A stretch of DNA of 64,000 nt, taken from Aquilaria yunnanensis. Lineage: Eukaryota; Streptophyta; Magnoliopsida; Malvales; Thymelaeaceae. The stretch lies in NCBI GenBank assembly GCA_039654915.1, contig CM077593.1:114067413-114131412 (forward strand), read 5' to 3'. The notes beneath the pieces were generated by a model that saw only the letters and a list, made by a program, of their open reading frames with translations, made no database searches and was not told the DNA's origin. Positions within the stretch are counted from its first letter, which is position 1, and the number at the start of each line of letters is the position of its first letter. A program made the position numbers and the translations under genes. Positions 1-13,086 of the stretch are shown in pieces.

Positions 1-299
1 AGAAGATAGTACTCTTATTTCTGGTTACCCAATCACTGAAATGCTGTGCAGGTCTGTTTTCTCCTTAACCACTAATCCCCAACCATTTCTTTCTCTGAAC
101 ACCCACCCACATTAAAAATATATAAGCATCACATGTTTGTTTCTCTGATTTTGTTTGATCAGCTAGCTGTCTGAAGCTTATGTGCCTGCATTTGCAGCTC
201 AGGGACATCTGGTGGGGAGTGCAAATTAGGGCCATCGATTGCAGAAGATGTTGACCGCCGAACTTTTCTTTATAATCTCATCATGCCAATCGTGAACCA

Positions 300-3200
300 G
301 TTAGAACACAGCTGAATCTCCTTTCCTTTCTGCACTGCTTGTTCAATTTCTTTACTTTAATAATTTCTGATAAGTTTATATTTATTATATTTATTTCTCT
401 AATATTTAGTATATTTTAATATATTTTGAACCTTAAAGATATATTTTAAGTATGTTTTATAACTTAGAGCATATTTGGACTCAATTGATTGAAAGTGCAT
501 TTAATTTGTAATTTTACAAGTTTTAATTTGGTTGTGTTCTTTCAGGATTTTGACAGATTGACGATGTTCCAGTAGAAAAATCATATCTTGAACTAAAAAA
601 ATCAGAATTAAGTGATTTTTGATTCATTGGAAAGCTAATATTTGGAGCTACAAATCATATGCAGATTATAAAACCCAGTTAGACGTTAAGGGGGGTCAAA
701 TTTAGCTTTAAAGTCGTCATTTGCGCGTTATCGCTGGTTCGGAAGAAGTTGTGATATTTTGGGCATATCTTTAGCTGTAGATATCCATTTTGTGTAATTC
801 AAGTGTCGTTTCGAAGCTAAGAAAGAGCTCTATAACTTTTATGCTTTGAGTTTTGAGAAATAATGACTGCATCAAGGTCGAATCTCAGCTTGAAGTTGCT
901 ACTGTTGTTCTGGAGCATTTCTTGGTTACAACTTCGAAACTTTCTAGTTAGTTTGAATCTTTTTATTTGTGTGGGATACTTTTGTAAAAATACAGAAAGT
1001 TTAGGAAGAGTTTATTAATTTTGTACACTAGGTTAGCTTTATTGGAATTGGAGCACAGCAGCTCGTGGGTCTCTCTCTCTCTCGGCTGGACGCCTTCTTC
1101 TCCTTTCTCTCTCTCTCTTTTTTGCAATTTTAGTTTTTTCTTTCTATTATTATTGTTCTTTGTTTTTCTTCCAATCATGAGTAAGTAATTTTCTGGTTCA
1201 GTTCAAGGAGACGATTTCCATTGCCAACACTAGTTTTGAGGATTGATTTTTCTTATTAAAACTTTCTTTAAATTCAAGTATTTACTTATTAGTTATTAAG
1301 AATTATTACAATTAATTTTTCTGTTCTCACTTGTTGGATTGGTCATATAATTGCAAATCTGCTTAATTTTCTTTTCACCTGCTTAGATGAAAAATTTGAT
1401 TTAGAAAAAAAGTGAATTGACTGGGATTACTTTTATTTCTGGTTAGTTTATACAGAGAAGGAAGACATGTTAAATTGTTCAAGCTTTTGGATTATTGACT
1501 AGAATAAACTTTTTTTCATTGTTCTTAATGTTACATTTGGGTTTATTAGAAATTAATTTGAAACTTTTTCTAGTTAATTTTATTGTTGAATTCTTTGGGT
1601 TCTTTTTAGCTTTAAATAGAGTCTTATTTATTTGCTTGGATTGAAAAAATATTTTCTTTCGATAATCAACAGCGTAACTGGAATGGATAATTAATCCTGA
1701 ACTGAGCGTTTTTAGTATTGGTTAATTTTATTTTGATTCTATAATTAATTTATTTCAACATTCAATTCAAGAAAATTTCCCAACCTTTTATTTTAGTTTG
1801 TTTACAGTAAGTTTTCAGTTAAAAAATTTCCCTTAAGATTCGACTTGATTTTTACTATTATATTACAAATTTATTTATTCTGAGTTATCGGTGATACCAA
1901 AATTATTTTTTGTGGTTTCAACGACCTGCCAACTTCTTTCATGGTGACTCCACTGCAGTTTATATGTGTTTGCACGTAGATAAACATACAATATATATAT
2001 ATATATATGTCCAACTTTGGTCGTGTAATGTAAGCTGCAGTTATAATGTTATTATCTGGTTTCCAGATAGAGGTCCTAGATGTCCAGAGAAAGAAACTAT
2101 AAGAACCCAATCCACTGACATGTCATTTATCACTCTATTTAGTAGTTGTGACTAGAGAGAGACACACAATAAAAACACGCATTCCTTCTTTTAGCAGTTG
2201 TTTAGCGAATCTTTCCAATTCTAATTTCCTATAACTAAGTAACTTGTGCATCTCCTGGTCTTTAAAAGCTCTATAGTAACCAGGGGGAAGGACGTCTTAA
2301 TTAATTAGCTGCTAGACATGTATAATCTTACAATTGAAGTACTAGCTAGTTTGCCTGGATCTTGGTTTCAGCTGGTTCAAGATGTGTTCTCAAAATAGTT
2401 ACGTTGAAGTCGATTATTTTGAAGAATCTCCTAGTTATTTATTCCATGGATCATGAATTCTTTGCTCGGTGTAATAAATATGTTAGCCTCACTCCAAAAG
2501 TGTCTGGTGGCATGTCACACATACATGGGCTCCTAACCCATACAAGAGAACCAAGTTTTGGTGACCGTTTATAGTAACTGAAGAAGCGGTCACTAAGATT
2601 TCAGTTATTAAATTGGTCAGCAAAAAGTGCTTTCGGCATCGCAAAAAGTGAGTTGACGGACTAGTGATGTTAAAGATTTGGTCACCAAATTTGGTCACTA
2701 ACCGATCAATAATCGGTCAATATAATGACTGACTCTAATCGGTCACTAAAAAGCTTCACCAATCTGCTAGACTACCACCGTCCCCTCCGCATAAATATAT
2801 AGACGCCTTCAGTTTTTTTTTTGTTTTTTTGTATATCTTTTTCACTCTTGTTATTTTCTATTTTTCTCTGCTGTTCTCTTTTGTCTGAGAGGAAATGCAG
2901 CATTATTCGGAGATTGACTTTTTGTAGCTAGAGATACAATATTGCAGCTTAGGTAAGTGTTTTGTACGATATTAACCAAATATTTTAAAATTTTATGTTT
3001 AAATAGGTGTTAATGTATATATAAAAGAAGGAAGGAAAAAAAACAAACAAAAAACAAAACGGACGAAACACAAGTTGGCAATGGACAAAACACAAGTTGG
3101 CGTTATTTTATTTTTGGGTTCACATGGGGCGGCAATTTCAAATGACAAGGCGGGAGAAATAAACGAGGGGAAATAAATGCGCCAGAGATCACAGTTGGCA

Positions 3201-4519
3201 CTCAAAGTCAGACTTTTGCCCATAACGTCAACCTGCTTATCTTTACTACACCACTAAAATTATTACTTCATTCTCACTCCCAAATTTACCACACATCGAC
3301 CTGGCCTAAAATTTGAGTGTCAATTTCCACAGCCCGCCACATATTAGCTTTCCTTTTCAGCCAAATGCTTCAATCGGCTCCCACAACTCTGCTATGCTCT
3401 GAATAAATTTGGCCTCCTAATCTCTCTTTCTTCCTCCTCTGTAAGAATCATCTAGTACGTTTTCTTCCTTTCAATTTTCACGTTGTTTTTTACTTTTTGT
3501 TTCTATACATCACTTCTTTTTATTGATTTATTTATTTCTTTCTACTTTCTTTTTTATTCGGCCCCTTTGTTTGCTGCTGTGTTTGGCTCAAATGGAGTAT
3601 AACAAGAAGGTGGGGCTTCAGCAATAAAAAATACAGGACGTGGAAAGAACAATGAAGCACTTTCAAGATTGTGTTGGACGTGACCTTCAGGCTGCAATGA
3701 CCTCCGCTTTTGGCAGACTACAGTTAGTTGGTGACTTCCCTGTAAGCGTTGACCCGGCCATGTTGGTGATGATGATGCAGAGGAGGAAGAGGAGGAAGAG
3801 GAGGAGGCATCTAATGGAGAAGATGACAATTAGTATAATTAGTATTTAGGGATAATTTGTTATGTATGATGTTTTGTTAAAAAAAATATTTTTGGATATA
3901 TATATATATATATATATTTTAAATTAATGATATTTATATTAATTAACTTGAAATCACAATATTTTTGTTACATGTATTTTAATTATAATAGATGGCTAAT
4001 TAAATTATTAATTTTAATACCAAAAGTTTATAATTGATAAAAATGAATTAATAAAAAAAAAGGCAATTTCATTGACCGATTAAATCGGTTACTAAATCAG
4101 TTACTTTGCTGACCAATTACATCAGTCACTAAATCAATCACCAGTTGTGACCGCTTGTTGACCCTTTTTCGGTCACTATATTCAGTCACCACTCGGTCAC
4201 CAGCTTTTAATGACCAAAGTTTTATCGATCATTTGTTGATCACATATTTCGGTCACCAAAATACTTTTTGGTGACCGATTGCTAACGAATATGCTGATCA
4301 GTTTTTGTGATCTCTCTTGTAGTGCCATCTGCATAGATAGATTTAGAGCATTAATTATGAAGAGATTAACAGCTTAATGAGATAGTGGGACAGCACAAAT
4401 GCCCATTCTGAAGTGATTACGGAAAGCAAACACCAAGTTTCACTTCATCAACAAGTTTTACATACTTTAGTTAGTTACCAATACTGCTCATCATTCTCTC
4501 ATACATAATTTTTTTCGAG
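300..4519 (+). other. Large intron of the GH3 pseudogene
   Basis: Donor GTTAGA at 300 and acceptor TTCGAG ending at 4519 join the flanking exons to read NQ-YIPGLD, the expected GH3 sequence, so this is a true GT-AG intron. At 4.2 kb it is far longer than its sister introns (146 and 72 bases). About 540-1850 looks like an LTR-derived stretch: a block reading like a transcribed LTR, then CT microsatellite runs around 1070-1120. That identification is weak. An AT dinucleotide run lies at 1990-2007. The CACTA-like element at 2539-4324 accounts for the rest. Confidence 0.75.
2539..4324. mobile_element. CACTA (En/Spm)-type DNA transposon, non-autonomous or degraded
   Basis: The right end reads CTCTTGTAGTG at 4314-4324, which on the other strand is CACTACAAGAG, the CACTA-superfamily terminus. 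The left end at 2539 is a damaged copy (CATACAAGAG). Both ends are dense with short GGTCAC/GTGACC repeats in both orientations (2565-2750 and 4070-4290), the subterminal repeats typical of CACTA elements. A TATA-like ATAAATATATAG at 2791 and a pyrimidine-rich leader follow the left end. A small open frame (3640-3849) ends in a run of Arg/Lys and may be a transposase-gene relic; I do not recognise it. No clear 3-bp target duplication remains (ACC against CCA). Confidence 0.6.
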
Positions 4520-5879
4520 GTATATTCCTGGGCTTGACGAGGGCAAGGCCATGTACCTGCACTTTGTCAAGGCCGAGACTTGTACACCTTGTGGCATTCC
4601 AGCTCGAACGGTGCTTACCAGCTACTATAAGAGTAAGCACTTCAAGTGCCGAAGTCGTGATCCATTCAACGATTTCACGAGCCCCGATCAAGCCATTCTA
4701 CGTAATGACAGCAACCAAAGCATGCACTGCCAGTTGCTTGCTGGGCTCGTCCACCGCCACCAAGTCATGCGCCTAGGTGCTGTGTTTGCCTCCGCTTTCC
4801 TCCGAAGCATCTTATCCTTGATTGGCTCCAACTTTGCAATGACATCCGTACTGGCCAGCTTGATGCGGCCATTACTGATCCTGGATGCCGTACATCCATG
4901 TTAACGATATTATCCTCTCCACGCCCGGATTTGGCGTATGAAATCGAGGATATCTGCAGCTGTCCATCTTGGAAGGGCATATTTTGCCAACTGTTCCCTA
5001 GGGCCAAGTACATGAGGCCGTCGTGACAGTACCCATGGCACAATACATGCCAGCTCTGGAGTATTATAGTGATAAAAAGCTACCCTTGGTGTGTCCAATG
5101 TATGCCTCTTTAGAGTGTTACTTTGGGTTCAATCTGAAGCCGGTCTGAGATCCAGCTGACCTGGCGTTTACCCTTTTGCCCAGTATGGCCTACTTTGAGT
5201 TCTTGCCCTTGGGAGAAAATGGGACGCTCTTTGTGGATATCAGTGAAGAAGAGGAAGTGAGCAGCGAAAAGCTTGTTGATTTGAAGCATGTTAAGGTCGG
5301 ATGCTACTATGAATTGGTCGTCACCACTTTCGCCGGTACGAATTACTAATAGATAATGTCCTTTATGCAAGTTTCCTCTTGTGATTCTTGGATTTAATGC
5401 TGACCAGGACTGTGCCGGTATCGCGTTGGAGATATGCTCCAAGTTGTGGGATTTCACAACTAACCATTTATGGTTAGAGCCATACAACGCTCTGCTTGTG
5501 GAATGCACCAGCTATGCCGACACTTCCTCTGTCCCGGGGCACTATGTCCTCTTCTGGGAAATTCGTATGATCGACTCTGTGACTCCCATTGACTCTAAGC
5601 TTCTCCAGGATTGCTGCGTGCATTGCTGTGGAAGAGGAGCTTGATTACGTGTACAGGCACTGCCGAGCCCAGGAGAAGTCGGTGGGACCTCTGGACATAC
5701 GCGTGATGGAGACTGGAACATTTGAAGAATTGATGGACTTGTTCATCACCCAAGGTGGGTCTATCAACCAGTATAAGACACCCAGGTGCATCAAGTCTAA
5801 TGCTGCTGCAGTCGGCTTGCTCAATTCTCATGTCACAGGATCCTTCTTCAGTCCAAGAGACCCCAAATGGAGTCCTTAG

Positions 5880-6262
5880 TGATTTTCCTTTCGGTTTCTT
5901 TTTGTTCTCTCCCCGTAATCCAAAACAATAAAAGCAAGAGGGAGTGCAACGGAAGCTAATAATCCCAGTGAGCCACTGAGCTCATCTGATCTCAAATGTG
6001 GTGCTCATGATGCTGATTGGTTGTGTACTCCCCACCCGTTAATCTAATGAAGCAATATTCAACTTGAAGTGAATTTGTTGCTATTTCTGGTCTTTCTTGT
6101 CCAAGGGAGACCTTAACTGTTACAGCTTCACTTTCATTTCATATCCAATAACTTTTACTGAGATATTTTAAAAGGCTTGAAAGTACTGTTGCGGGGCTGT
6201 TCATTTTGGTTTTTTTTATAAATTTGATTCTAACTATTCGAATCTAATCTAATCTAATCTAA
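5880..6262. other. 3' flank of GH3 pseudogene, no gene seen
   Basis: Ordinary AT-rich DNA after the GH3 stop, with a possible old polyadenylation signal (AATAAA) near 5927. It ends in an AATCT pentamer repeat (6238-6260) that abuts the Helitron. No coding sequence seen. Confidence 0.5.
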
Positions 6263-8439
6263 TTATATATATATAAAGCAGGACAATTTTTAGGGAGGAT
6301 TTTGCCTTTTCCCTTTAACTATTTCTGTAATGGTGACATGTGTCATTTTTTATTTTTTATTTGAACACATTAGTGGTCACACAAAAGTGATATTCCACAA
6401 ATACCCTCAATTACAAAATAACAGTAGACTGAATGGCGTTTTAATTATCGAAGAATTTCCATTATCGTACCAAATGCCATTTCCATATTTCCATTATCGA
6501 ATAATTACCATGTGATGTCTTAATTTTCAATTAATGCAATCTCAATTTGGTGTGATTTTAATTCTGACAAATAATAAAGGAATCTATGACCACAAGTATG
6601 TAAATAAAATATACTATTTTATTTACATGGTTTCCTATTCATGGTTGCAGTTGCAGAATTCCAGATTCTGTTGCACAAGATTGGAGATTAATGGCAGAAT
6701 TCCATGTGACACCTTAATTTCCAACTAATGCCATCTCAATTTGGTGCGATTTTTATTCTGAAAATAATAAAGGAATTGTGAGCAAAATTATGTGCACAAC
6801 TATGTAAATAAAATATAATATTTTAACCCAAATTATGGATCCAATTGTGGAAAGTTGCGTCAGTGTGAGAATCAAAATTAAGATCAGCAGAAATTAAGCA
6901 ACAGATTTGATTAAGAGATATAATACAAAACTTCAATCGGAAATTTACTTACTATATTTATATCCATACAATCACCTATATAAATTCTCGCCAACATCAT
7001 AGCATGCTGACTAGCTAATGGTATAAATTGCCTATATCTACTCCACCTTCCCTACTAATTGTTTTCATAAACTTGTATATAAACAACATACCATTCTAAC
7101 TCAACATTTTCCTATTCTAGAAATAATTATTTCAGAAAATCAATAGAATGCCATTATACCATTAACAATTATCTACATTCCTAATTTATCATATTAGATC
7201 CCTTTAATTACATTGTTTAACAAGTAAACTTCCTAAATTACTTCAATCAACTAAGGTAAGGAAATCAATGGCCTCTAATATGGATACAACATTTTCTTTA
7301 TAAAAGCCCACTTTTGGCTTCTGTATTATCATTTGCGAACTAAAGGAGCCAAGTAAGTCTTTCTATATTCTTTTTGTCTAAACGTCTTTAAGTACTATAG
7401 ATCAATTACCGTGATAAAGATCATCATACTGTGTTTTCCAGATAATTCTTCAGGTTTTCGTAGCAGTGAGAGAAAACATCAAATTTTTTTTTACTCACTC
7501 AAACCCACTTGTAAGTGATTCAACCACTATCTTGATATTGATTTATTTTTTGCTTCTATTAGTTTTTTGTGTTTTATTGACTAAAAGTAACCTAAGTTCT
7601 TATTAATTTGCAGGGAGTGGTGTCACAGCAAACGAGCAAGGGGGTTATTTATTCATACTATTGAATTTTAGCATCAAAAGGTATAATCTAGATAAAATTT
7701 TATGCATTTTCGTAATTCAATTTCACAATAATAATTTCCTATAGAAGATTGCTTACCTAGAATGTATAACTCCTTCTAGCCAGTTAGATCCCGTTCAGTT
7801 TGTGTTTCTATAAAGTTCAAACAGTACACATCATCATGCATATAAACAGGAATTTTAAGAAAACAACAAAAATAATAGTAGATTAATGAGGGCTTATAGA
7901 GACAATACTTTACTCACCAACTAAATCATAAAGTTGATGATAGATCGGGTCTTTAATATTGTACGTGAGATCTCAATTTTTTCATCATATTTCCTGACAA
8001 TAAATAAGATATTAAGAAATAACAACAACAATACTAGAAAAATAATACATAAAACTTAAAAATTTTTAAAAAGATTAAAAAATGATATATTAAAAAACGT
8101 CCACCAAAGTAAAAGAATACAAATTAAAGTTTATGCACTCCTTACTAAATTTAAATAATTTTTTAGTATAAAAAGTTTTCAGGGTTAAAAAAATACTAAG
8201 TGAAACAATTCATGCATGTAAAAAAAGTTATCTTAAAAAGCAACAAAAATAACAGTAGTGTAATGAGGGCATAATAAATATATGAAGTTACTCACCAACT
8301 AAATTAGAATGTTGATAACAAATTGGGTCTTGAGTTGGATTCGTGAGACTTAATAATTTCATCATCTGTTATGATAAAAAAAAAAGATATTAAGATATAA
8401 CAAAAAAATATTAGAATAATCAATCCTTAAAAAGTTAAA

Positions 8440-9524
8440 ATTTTGAAAATAAAAATAATATTAAAAATAAATTTTTTTACTCACTCATGTCTTGAGTTGG
8501 ATCCGTAAGACTTAATTATTTCATCATCTGTTATGATAAAAAATAAAAAGGATATTAAGATATAACAAAAAAAAATATTAGAATAATCACGACTTAAAAA
8601 TATTTTACCCAGATTCTCTCCAATACCCACATAAACAACGTAGTACTTTGATCATGGTGAATTCTATTATGAACAAATATATAATTCAATGTGAATCATG
8701 ATGGATGAAAGGAATAATCTAAGTAAAATATTATCAAAATTAGTCACAAAAAAATTAGTCATAATTAAGAAACAATTCAAACTTATTTAACCTAAAGGCT
8801 TCATACTATGTTTTTTGTATAAATAGAATTATAAGAAAAATAATTAAGATTATTGCAAAATTTTATTTATAATTAATTAACTAAAAATAAACTAACAAAA
8901 TTCTCATAAACAATAACTGTTAAAAAATTACAAGGGAATACAAATCCTCTAGAATCAACAAATACAAATCCTGTCTTAGATGGATATAATGCCGTGAAAT
9001 CACAAGAACATATTAGATCAATTAAAGACATTTTCAAACAACACCTTAAGCAACCAATCATGTTTAGCCTTATGTCCTTTCACAAACTGCATGAAACCTC
9101 TAGAATAAGGAAAGAGGAGGAATATACAAAGATCAATTCTAATTCCAACTAACATTTAAAATCATCTTGAAGTAATATTATAAAAAAATAAATTATAAAC
9201 AACAAAAACGCCAGTATAAGGAAAACGTTACCCCGGTAACTTTGACGTACTGGTCATCAACAGTCCCTCTAAACTCAGCATCTAGGTACGTGCTTACGTA
9301 GCGCAACAAACCTCTCCTTTCCCACAGACAATTCCAAATCAAACCCAACCCTTTTGGGTCCACGGCCGCCGCCACAACCGTAAGAACCACTGCCTTCTTC
9401 ACTGCCACTATCAACCCCACAAATAACATCACCATAACCACGATCACCACCCACACTACTGCCTTGGGCACGAGTTCGATCCGGATCGGATGGATCTGCT
9501 ATTGGGCTGTGAAGAGGACAAAGT
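8440..9524. repeat. Left arm of ~1.08-kb near-perfect inverted repeat in Helitron 1
   Basis: This segment is the reverse complement of 9664-10745, centred on 9594. Encoded peptides match across arms (9193-9471 minus equals 9717-9995 plus; 8873-9061 minus matches 10127-10315 plus with one Ile/Thr change). Divergence appears only at the outer edge, so the duplication is recent or kept alike by gene conversion. Looser direct repeats of the outer sequence (a 'ttactcacc...catcatctg' block) occur near 7910, 8280 and 8480. Confidence 0.9.
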
Positions 9525-9663
9525 GCGTGAGGGGTGCTGCTGCTGCCTGGAGTTGGGATTCGAGTTAGGCCTCGAAGGAGGATCTCCAGGGGAGTGATGA
9601 TGGAGAACCGGGATGTCAAACATTTTACACAACTCGGCATGGATAGACCATAGATCTATAGGG
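9525..9663. other. Loop of the inverted repeat with captured gene fragment (minus strand)
   Basis: The 139-bp single-copy spacer joins the arms. On the minus strand it reads DLWSIHAELCKMFDIP followed by a Pro/Ser/Asn/Gln-rich stretch, and runs into the arm, which carries a Gly/Ser-rich stretch in another frame (SGSEEGSGSYGCGGG) ending with a stop near 9275. This looks like host-gene coding sequence captured by the Helitron. I do not recognise the parent gene. The same Gly-rich stretch exists in both arms in opposite orientations. Confidence 0.5.
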
Positions 9664-10745
9664 ACTTTGTCCTCTTCACAGCCCAATAGCAGATCCATCC
9701 GATCCGGATCGAACTCGTGCCCAAGGCAGTAGTGTGGGTGGTGATCGTGGTTATGGTGATGTTATTTGTGGGGTTGATAGTGGCAGTGAAGAAGGCAGTG
9801 GTTCTTACGGTTGTGGCGGCGGCCGTGGACCCAAAAGGGTTGGGTTTGATTTGGAATTGTCTGTGGGAAAGGAGAGGTTTGTTGCGCTACGTAAGCACGT
9901 ACCTAGATGCTGAGTTTAGAGGGACTGTTGATGACCAGTACGTCAAAGTTACCGGGGTAACGTTTTCCTTATACTGGCGTTTTTGTTGTTTATAATTTAT
10001 TTTTTTATAATATTACTTCAAGATGATTTTAAATGTTAGTTGGAATTAGAATTGATCTTTGTATATTCCTCCTCTTTCCTTATTCTAGAGGTTTCATGCA
10101 GTTTGTGAAAGGACATAAGGCTAAACATGACTGGTTGCTTAAGGTGTTGTTTGAAAATGTCTTTAATTGATCTAATATGTTCTTGTGATTTCACGGCATT
10201 ATATCCATCTAAGACAGGATTTGTATTTGTTGATTCTAGAGGATTTGTATTCCCTTGTAATTTTTTAACAGTTATTGTTTATGAGAATTTTGTTAGTTTA
10301 TTTTTAGTTAATTAATTATAAATAAAATTTTGCAATAATCTTAATTAGTTTTCTTATAATTCTATTTATACAAAAAACATAGTATGAAGCCTTTAGGTTA
10401 AATAAGTTTGAATTGTTTCTTAATTATGACTAATTTTTTTGTGACTAATTTTGATAATATTTTACTTAGATTATTCCTTTCATCCATCATGATTCACATT
10501 GAATTATATATTTGTTCATAATAGAATTCACCATGATCAAAGTACTACGTTGTTTATGTGGGTATTGGAGAGAATCTGGGTAAAATATTTTTAAGTCGTG
10601 ATTATTCTAATATTTTTTTTGTTATATCTTAATATCCTTTTTTTTTTATCATAACAGATGATGAAATAATTAAGTCTTACGGATCCAACTCAAGACATGA
10701 GTGAGTAAAAAAATTTATTTTTAATTCTATTTTTATTTTCAAAAT
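9664..10745. repeat. Right arm of the Helitron inverted repeat
   Basis: Reverse complement of 8440-9524. It ends directly before the first readable Rep exon, so the inverted duplication seems to have replaced or pushed away the Rep N-terminal coding part. A transcript through both arms would fold into a ~1.08-kb duplex with a 139-base loop. Confidence 0.9.
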
Positions 10746-10753
10746 TTATACTC

Positions 10754-13086
10754 ATGCAATCCAAGGAAATTGCTGCCTTGACTGTTGGGCTGGATGAGGA
10801 GCAAAGTGACAAGCGAGATATTGTTGTTTATACTCATGCTCATGGTGCTCGTAGAATTAATGTTTTACACCCAAAGTTAATGTCTCTACACTTCCCTGTT
10901 CTCTTCCCTAATGGATCAGATGGTTGGCGTGAAGGAATCCCGCATCGTGATGGTACAATGGATGGCATGATCCGCAACAAAGTGACTATGCGTGAGTATT
11001 ATGCCTTTCAACTTCAACATCGTACATTTGTTCATTCCATGGTCCTTCGAGGTGGGAGACTTTTCCAGCAGTATGTAGTTTATGCATATTGTTGCATCCT
11101 CGAGCAGCGATTCAACTACATTAGAAGTCATCAAAATATATTACGGGCGGAAATATTATGTGGCTTACAAGACTCCATCAACAGGGGGGACACTATTGGC
11201 TATCGTAGTGGAAAACCCTGTATTTTGCCTTCTTCATTCACAGGTGGTCCACGATATATGATGCAGAACTATCAAGATGCTATGGCAATATGCCGGTGGA
11301 TTGGACATCCAGATTTATTTATAACAATGACTTGTAATCCCAAGTGGAATGAGATTACTAAGTGTTTGGAATTTATACCTGGACAGACTGCTGATGACAG
11401 GCCTGATATCATGGACCGTGTTTTTGAAATGAAGCTATACTCTTTACTTCAAGACATAACAAAAGGTCAACATTTTGGAAGATCAATAGGAGGTAATGTA
11501 ACCATCAATGTCATTTGGTCAAAATTATGTATTAAACATCAATTATTGCATAATTTGGTATTAACGGCATGTTTCACTATGTGATATATGCAGTTGTTGT
11601 CACAATAGAGCACCAAAAGCGTGGGCTTCCACATGCTCATATAGCTCTATTTCTGCACCCTGAAGACAAAATAAATGATTCTGATTCCTTAGATAGATAC
11701 ATATCAGCTGAATTACCTGATAAGGATAGAGATCCTATTGGTTTTGAGGCTGTGGCTAAACATATGATGCATGGTCCATGTGGACTAGCAAATTGTAGGT
11801 CTCCATGCATGGTAAATGGAAGATGTAAAAAGAAATACCCACGCCCTTTTCAAACAGAAACATCTATTGGTGATGATGGTTTTCCAATATATAGAAGAAG
11901 GCGTTGCTCAACTACTGTCACAAAGAATGGAATACAGCTAGACAACCGTTCAGTGGTACCACACAATGTTGATTTGGTTGTTAAACATGATTGTCACGTA
12001 AACATTGAGAAGACAAATAGAGACAAGTGTATTAAGTACTTGTGTAAATATATGCACAAGGGGACAGATCGTTCGATTGTGGTAATTGAAAGCTCTGTTG
12101 GTCAAGTTGATGAAATCAAACAATTTTTAGATTGTAGGTATATTTCTGCATCGGAAGCTTGCTGGAGAATTTTTGGTTTTGATATTCATAAGCATGACCC
12201 ATCAGTAGAGCGATTGTCATTCCACTTACCAAATGAGCAAAATATTGTATTCCCTCAAAGTGCTGACATTCATGAGGTGGTACGAAAGCAACGTGACAGT
12301 GTTACTAAATTTCAAGCATGGATGCACCGCAATATCATTGACTTTGAAGCCCGAACACTTACATATGTGGAGTTTCCAATGCGATATGTCTGGAATAGAC
12401 AATCTAAGGAATGGAATAAACGTGTACGTGGGAGAAGTGTTGGTAGGCTCTATTATGTGCATCCTACTGCTGGTGAGAAATACTACCTTCGTATGCTACT
12501 AAATGTACAACGAGGCTCAAAATCATATGAGGAGTTGCGCACAGTCCGAGGTGTTTTACATCCTACATTTAAGGACGCCTGCCTAGCATTAGGTTTGCTT
12601 GATGGAGATGGTGAGTGGCATGAGGCATTACGTGAAGCTACAGAATGGGCAATGGGAAGCCAACTTCGGGATCTTTTTGTCACATTACTTTTATTCTGCC
12701 AAGTTGTTAATCCTTTGGAGCTTTGGAACGAACACCGTGATGCATTGTCTGATGATATGACCATTGTGCAGCGCAGGGTTAGGAATAATCCTGAGTTGGT
12801 GTTGTCTGATCAAGAAAGGTATAACTATGCATTATATGAGATTGAGAAGATGATGAATCGACTTGGAAGAACTTTGAAAGAATTTTCTGGTATGCCTTAC
12901 CCTAATCTTAGCACTTTAATAATTGAAGAGAATTCATTGATTTTGGAAGAACTTAATTATGATCGAGCTACATTGGCAGCTGAGCATACATCATTGGTTA
13001 GCAGTCTTAATAATGGTCAGCGATTTGTTTATCATTCAATCATAAATTCAATTGACACTGGATCAGGTGGTTTCTTTTTTGTTTAG
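10754..13086 (+). pseudogene. Helitron Rep/helicase gene, spliced, helicase domain lost
   Basis: Exons 10754-11492 and 11594-13086 are joined by a 101-base GT-AG intron; the join reads GRSIGVVVTIEHQKRG with frame kept, giving about 743 residues. The first exon matches the Helitron-like N domain (FPVLFPNGSDGW, FTGGPRYMMQNYQDAM, DLFITMTCNPKW). The second holds the HUH relaxase motif GLPHAHIAL and the two-tyrosine motif YLCKYMHKG, both intact, so the nicking/joining domain looks preserved. The protein stops at NSIDTGSGGFFFV, exactly where the PIF1-type helicase begins and just before its Walker A motif. The start shown is the first Met; the true N-terminus (zinc-finger part) is absent or lies in an unrecognised exon. 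It normally nicks and joins single-stranded DNA in rolling-circle transposition. Confidence 0.88.

Larger units (their letters stand above)
1..5879 (+). pseudogene. GH3 family acyl acid-amido synthetase pseudogene (5' end outside window)
   Basis: GH3 enzymes adenylate auxin, jasmonate or related acids and join them to amino acids in the cytosol. Four exons are readable: 2-51, 198-299, 4520-5335 and 5408-5879, all with GT-AG junctions that restore the family reading. Exons 1-2 give GYPITEML then SSGTSGGECKLGPSIAEDVD, the N-terminal ATP-binding region (usually SSGTSAGERK). Later pieces include [77 protein letters not shown] and SINQYKTPRCIKS, the usual family order. It is dead: frameshifts near 4810, 5014 and 5612, a TGA at 5146-5148, a TAA at 5461 next to a loss of roughly 45 codons with a frame change, and loss of the key Ala/Arg in the SSGTS motif. 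The start lies left of the window. The substrate subgroup cannot be told. Family assignment is firm. Confidence 0.9.

Noticed and set aside
9193..9995. The twin 92-codon frames (Val/Ala-rich) in the Helitron inverted repeat as membrane proteins
   Set aside because: Hydrophobic runs come from GTGGTG/GTTGTG repeats read in the wrong phase of a Gly/Ser-rich fragment; nothing supports a gene.
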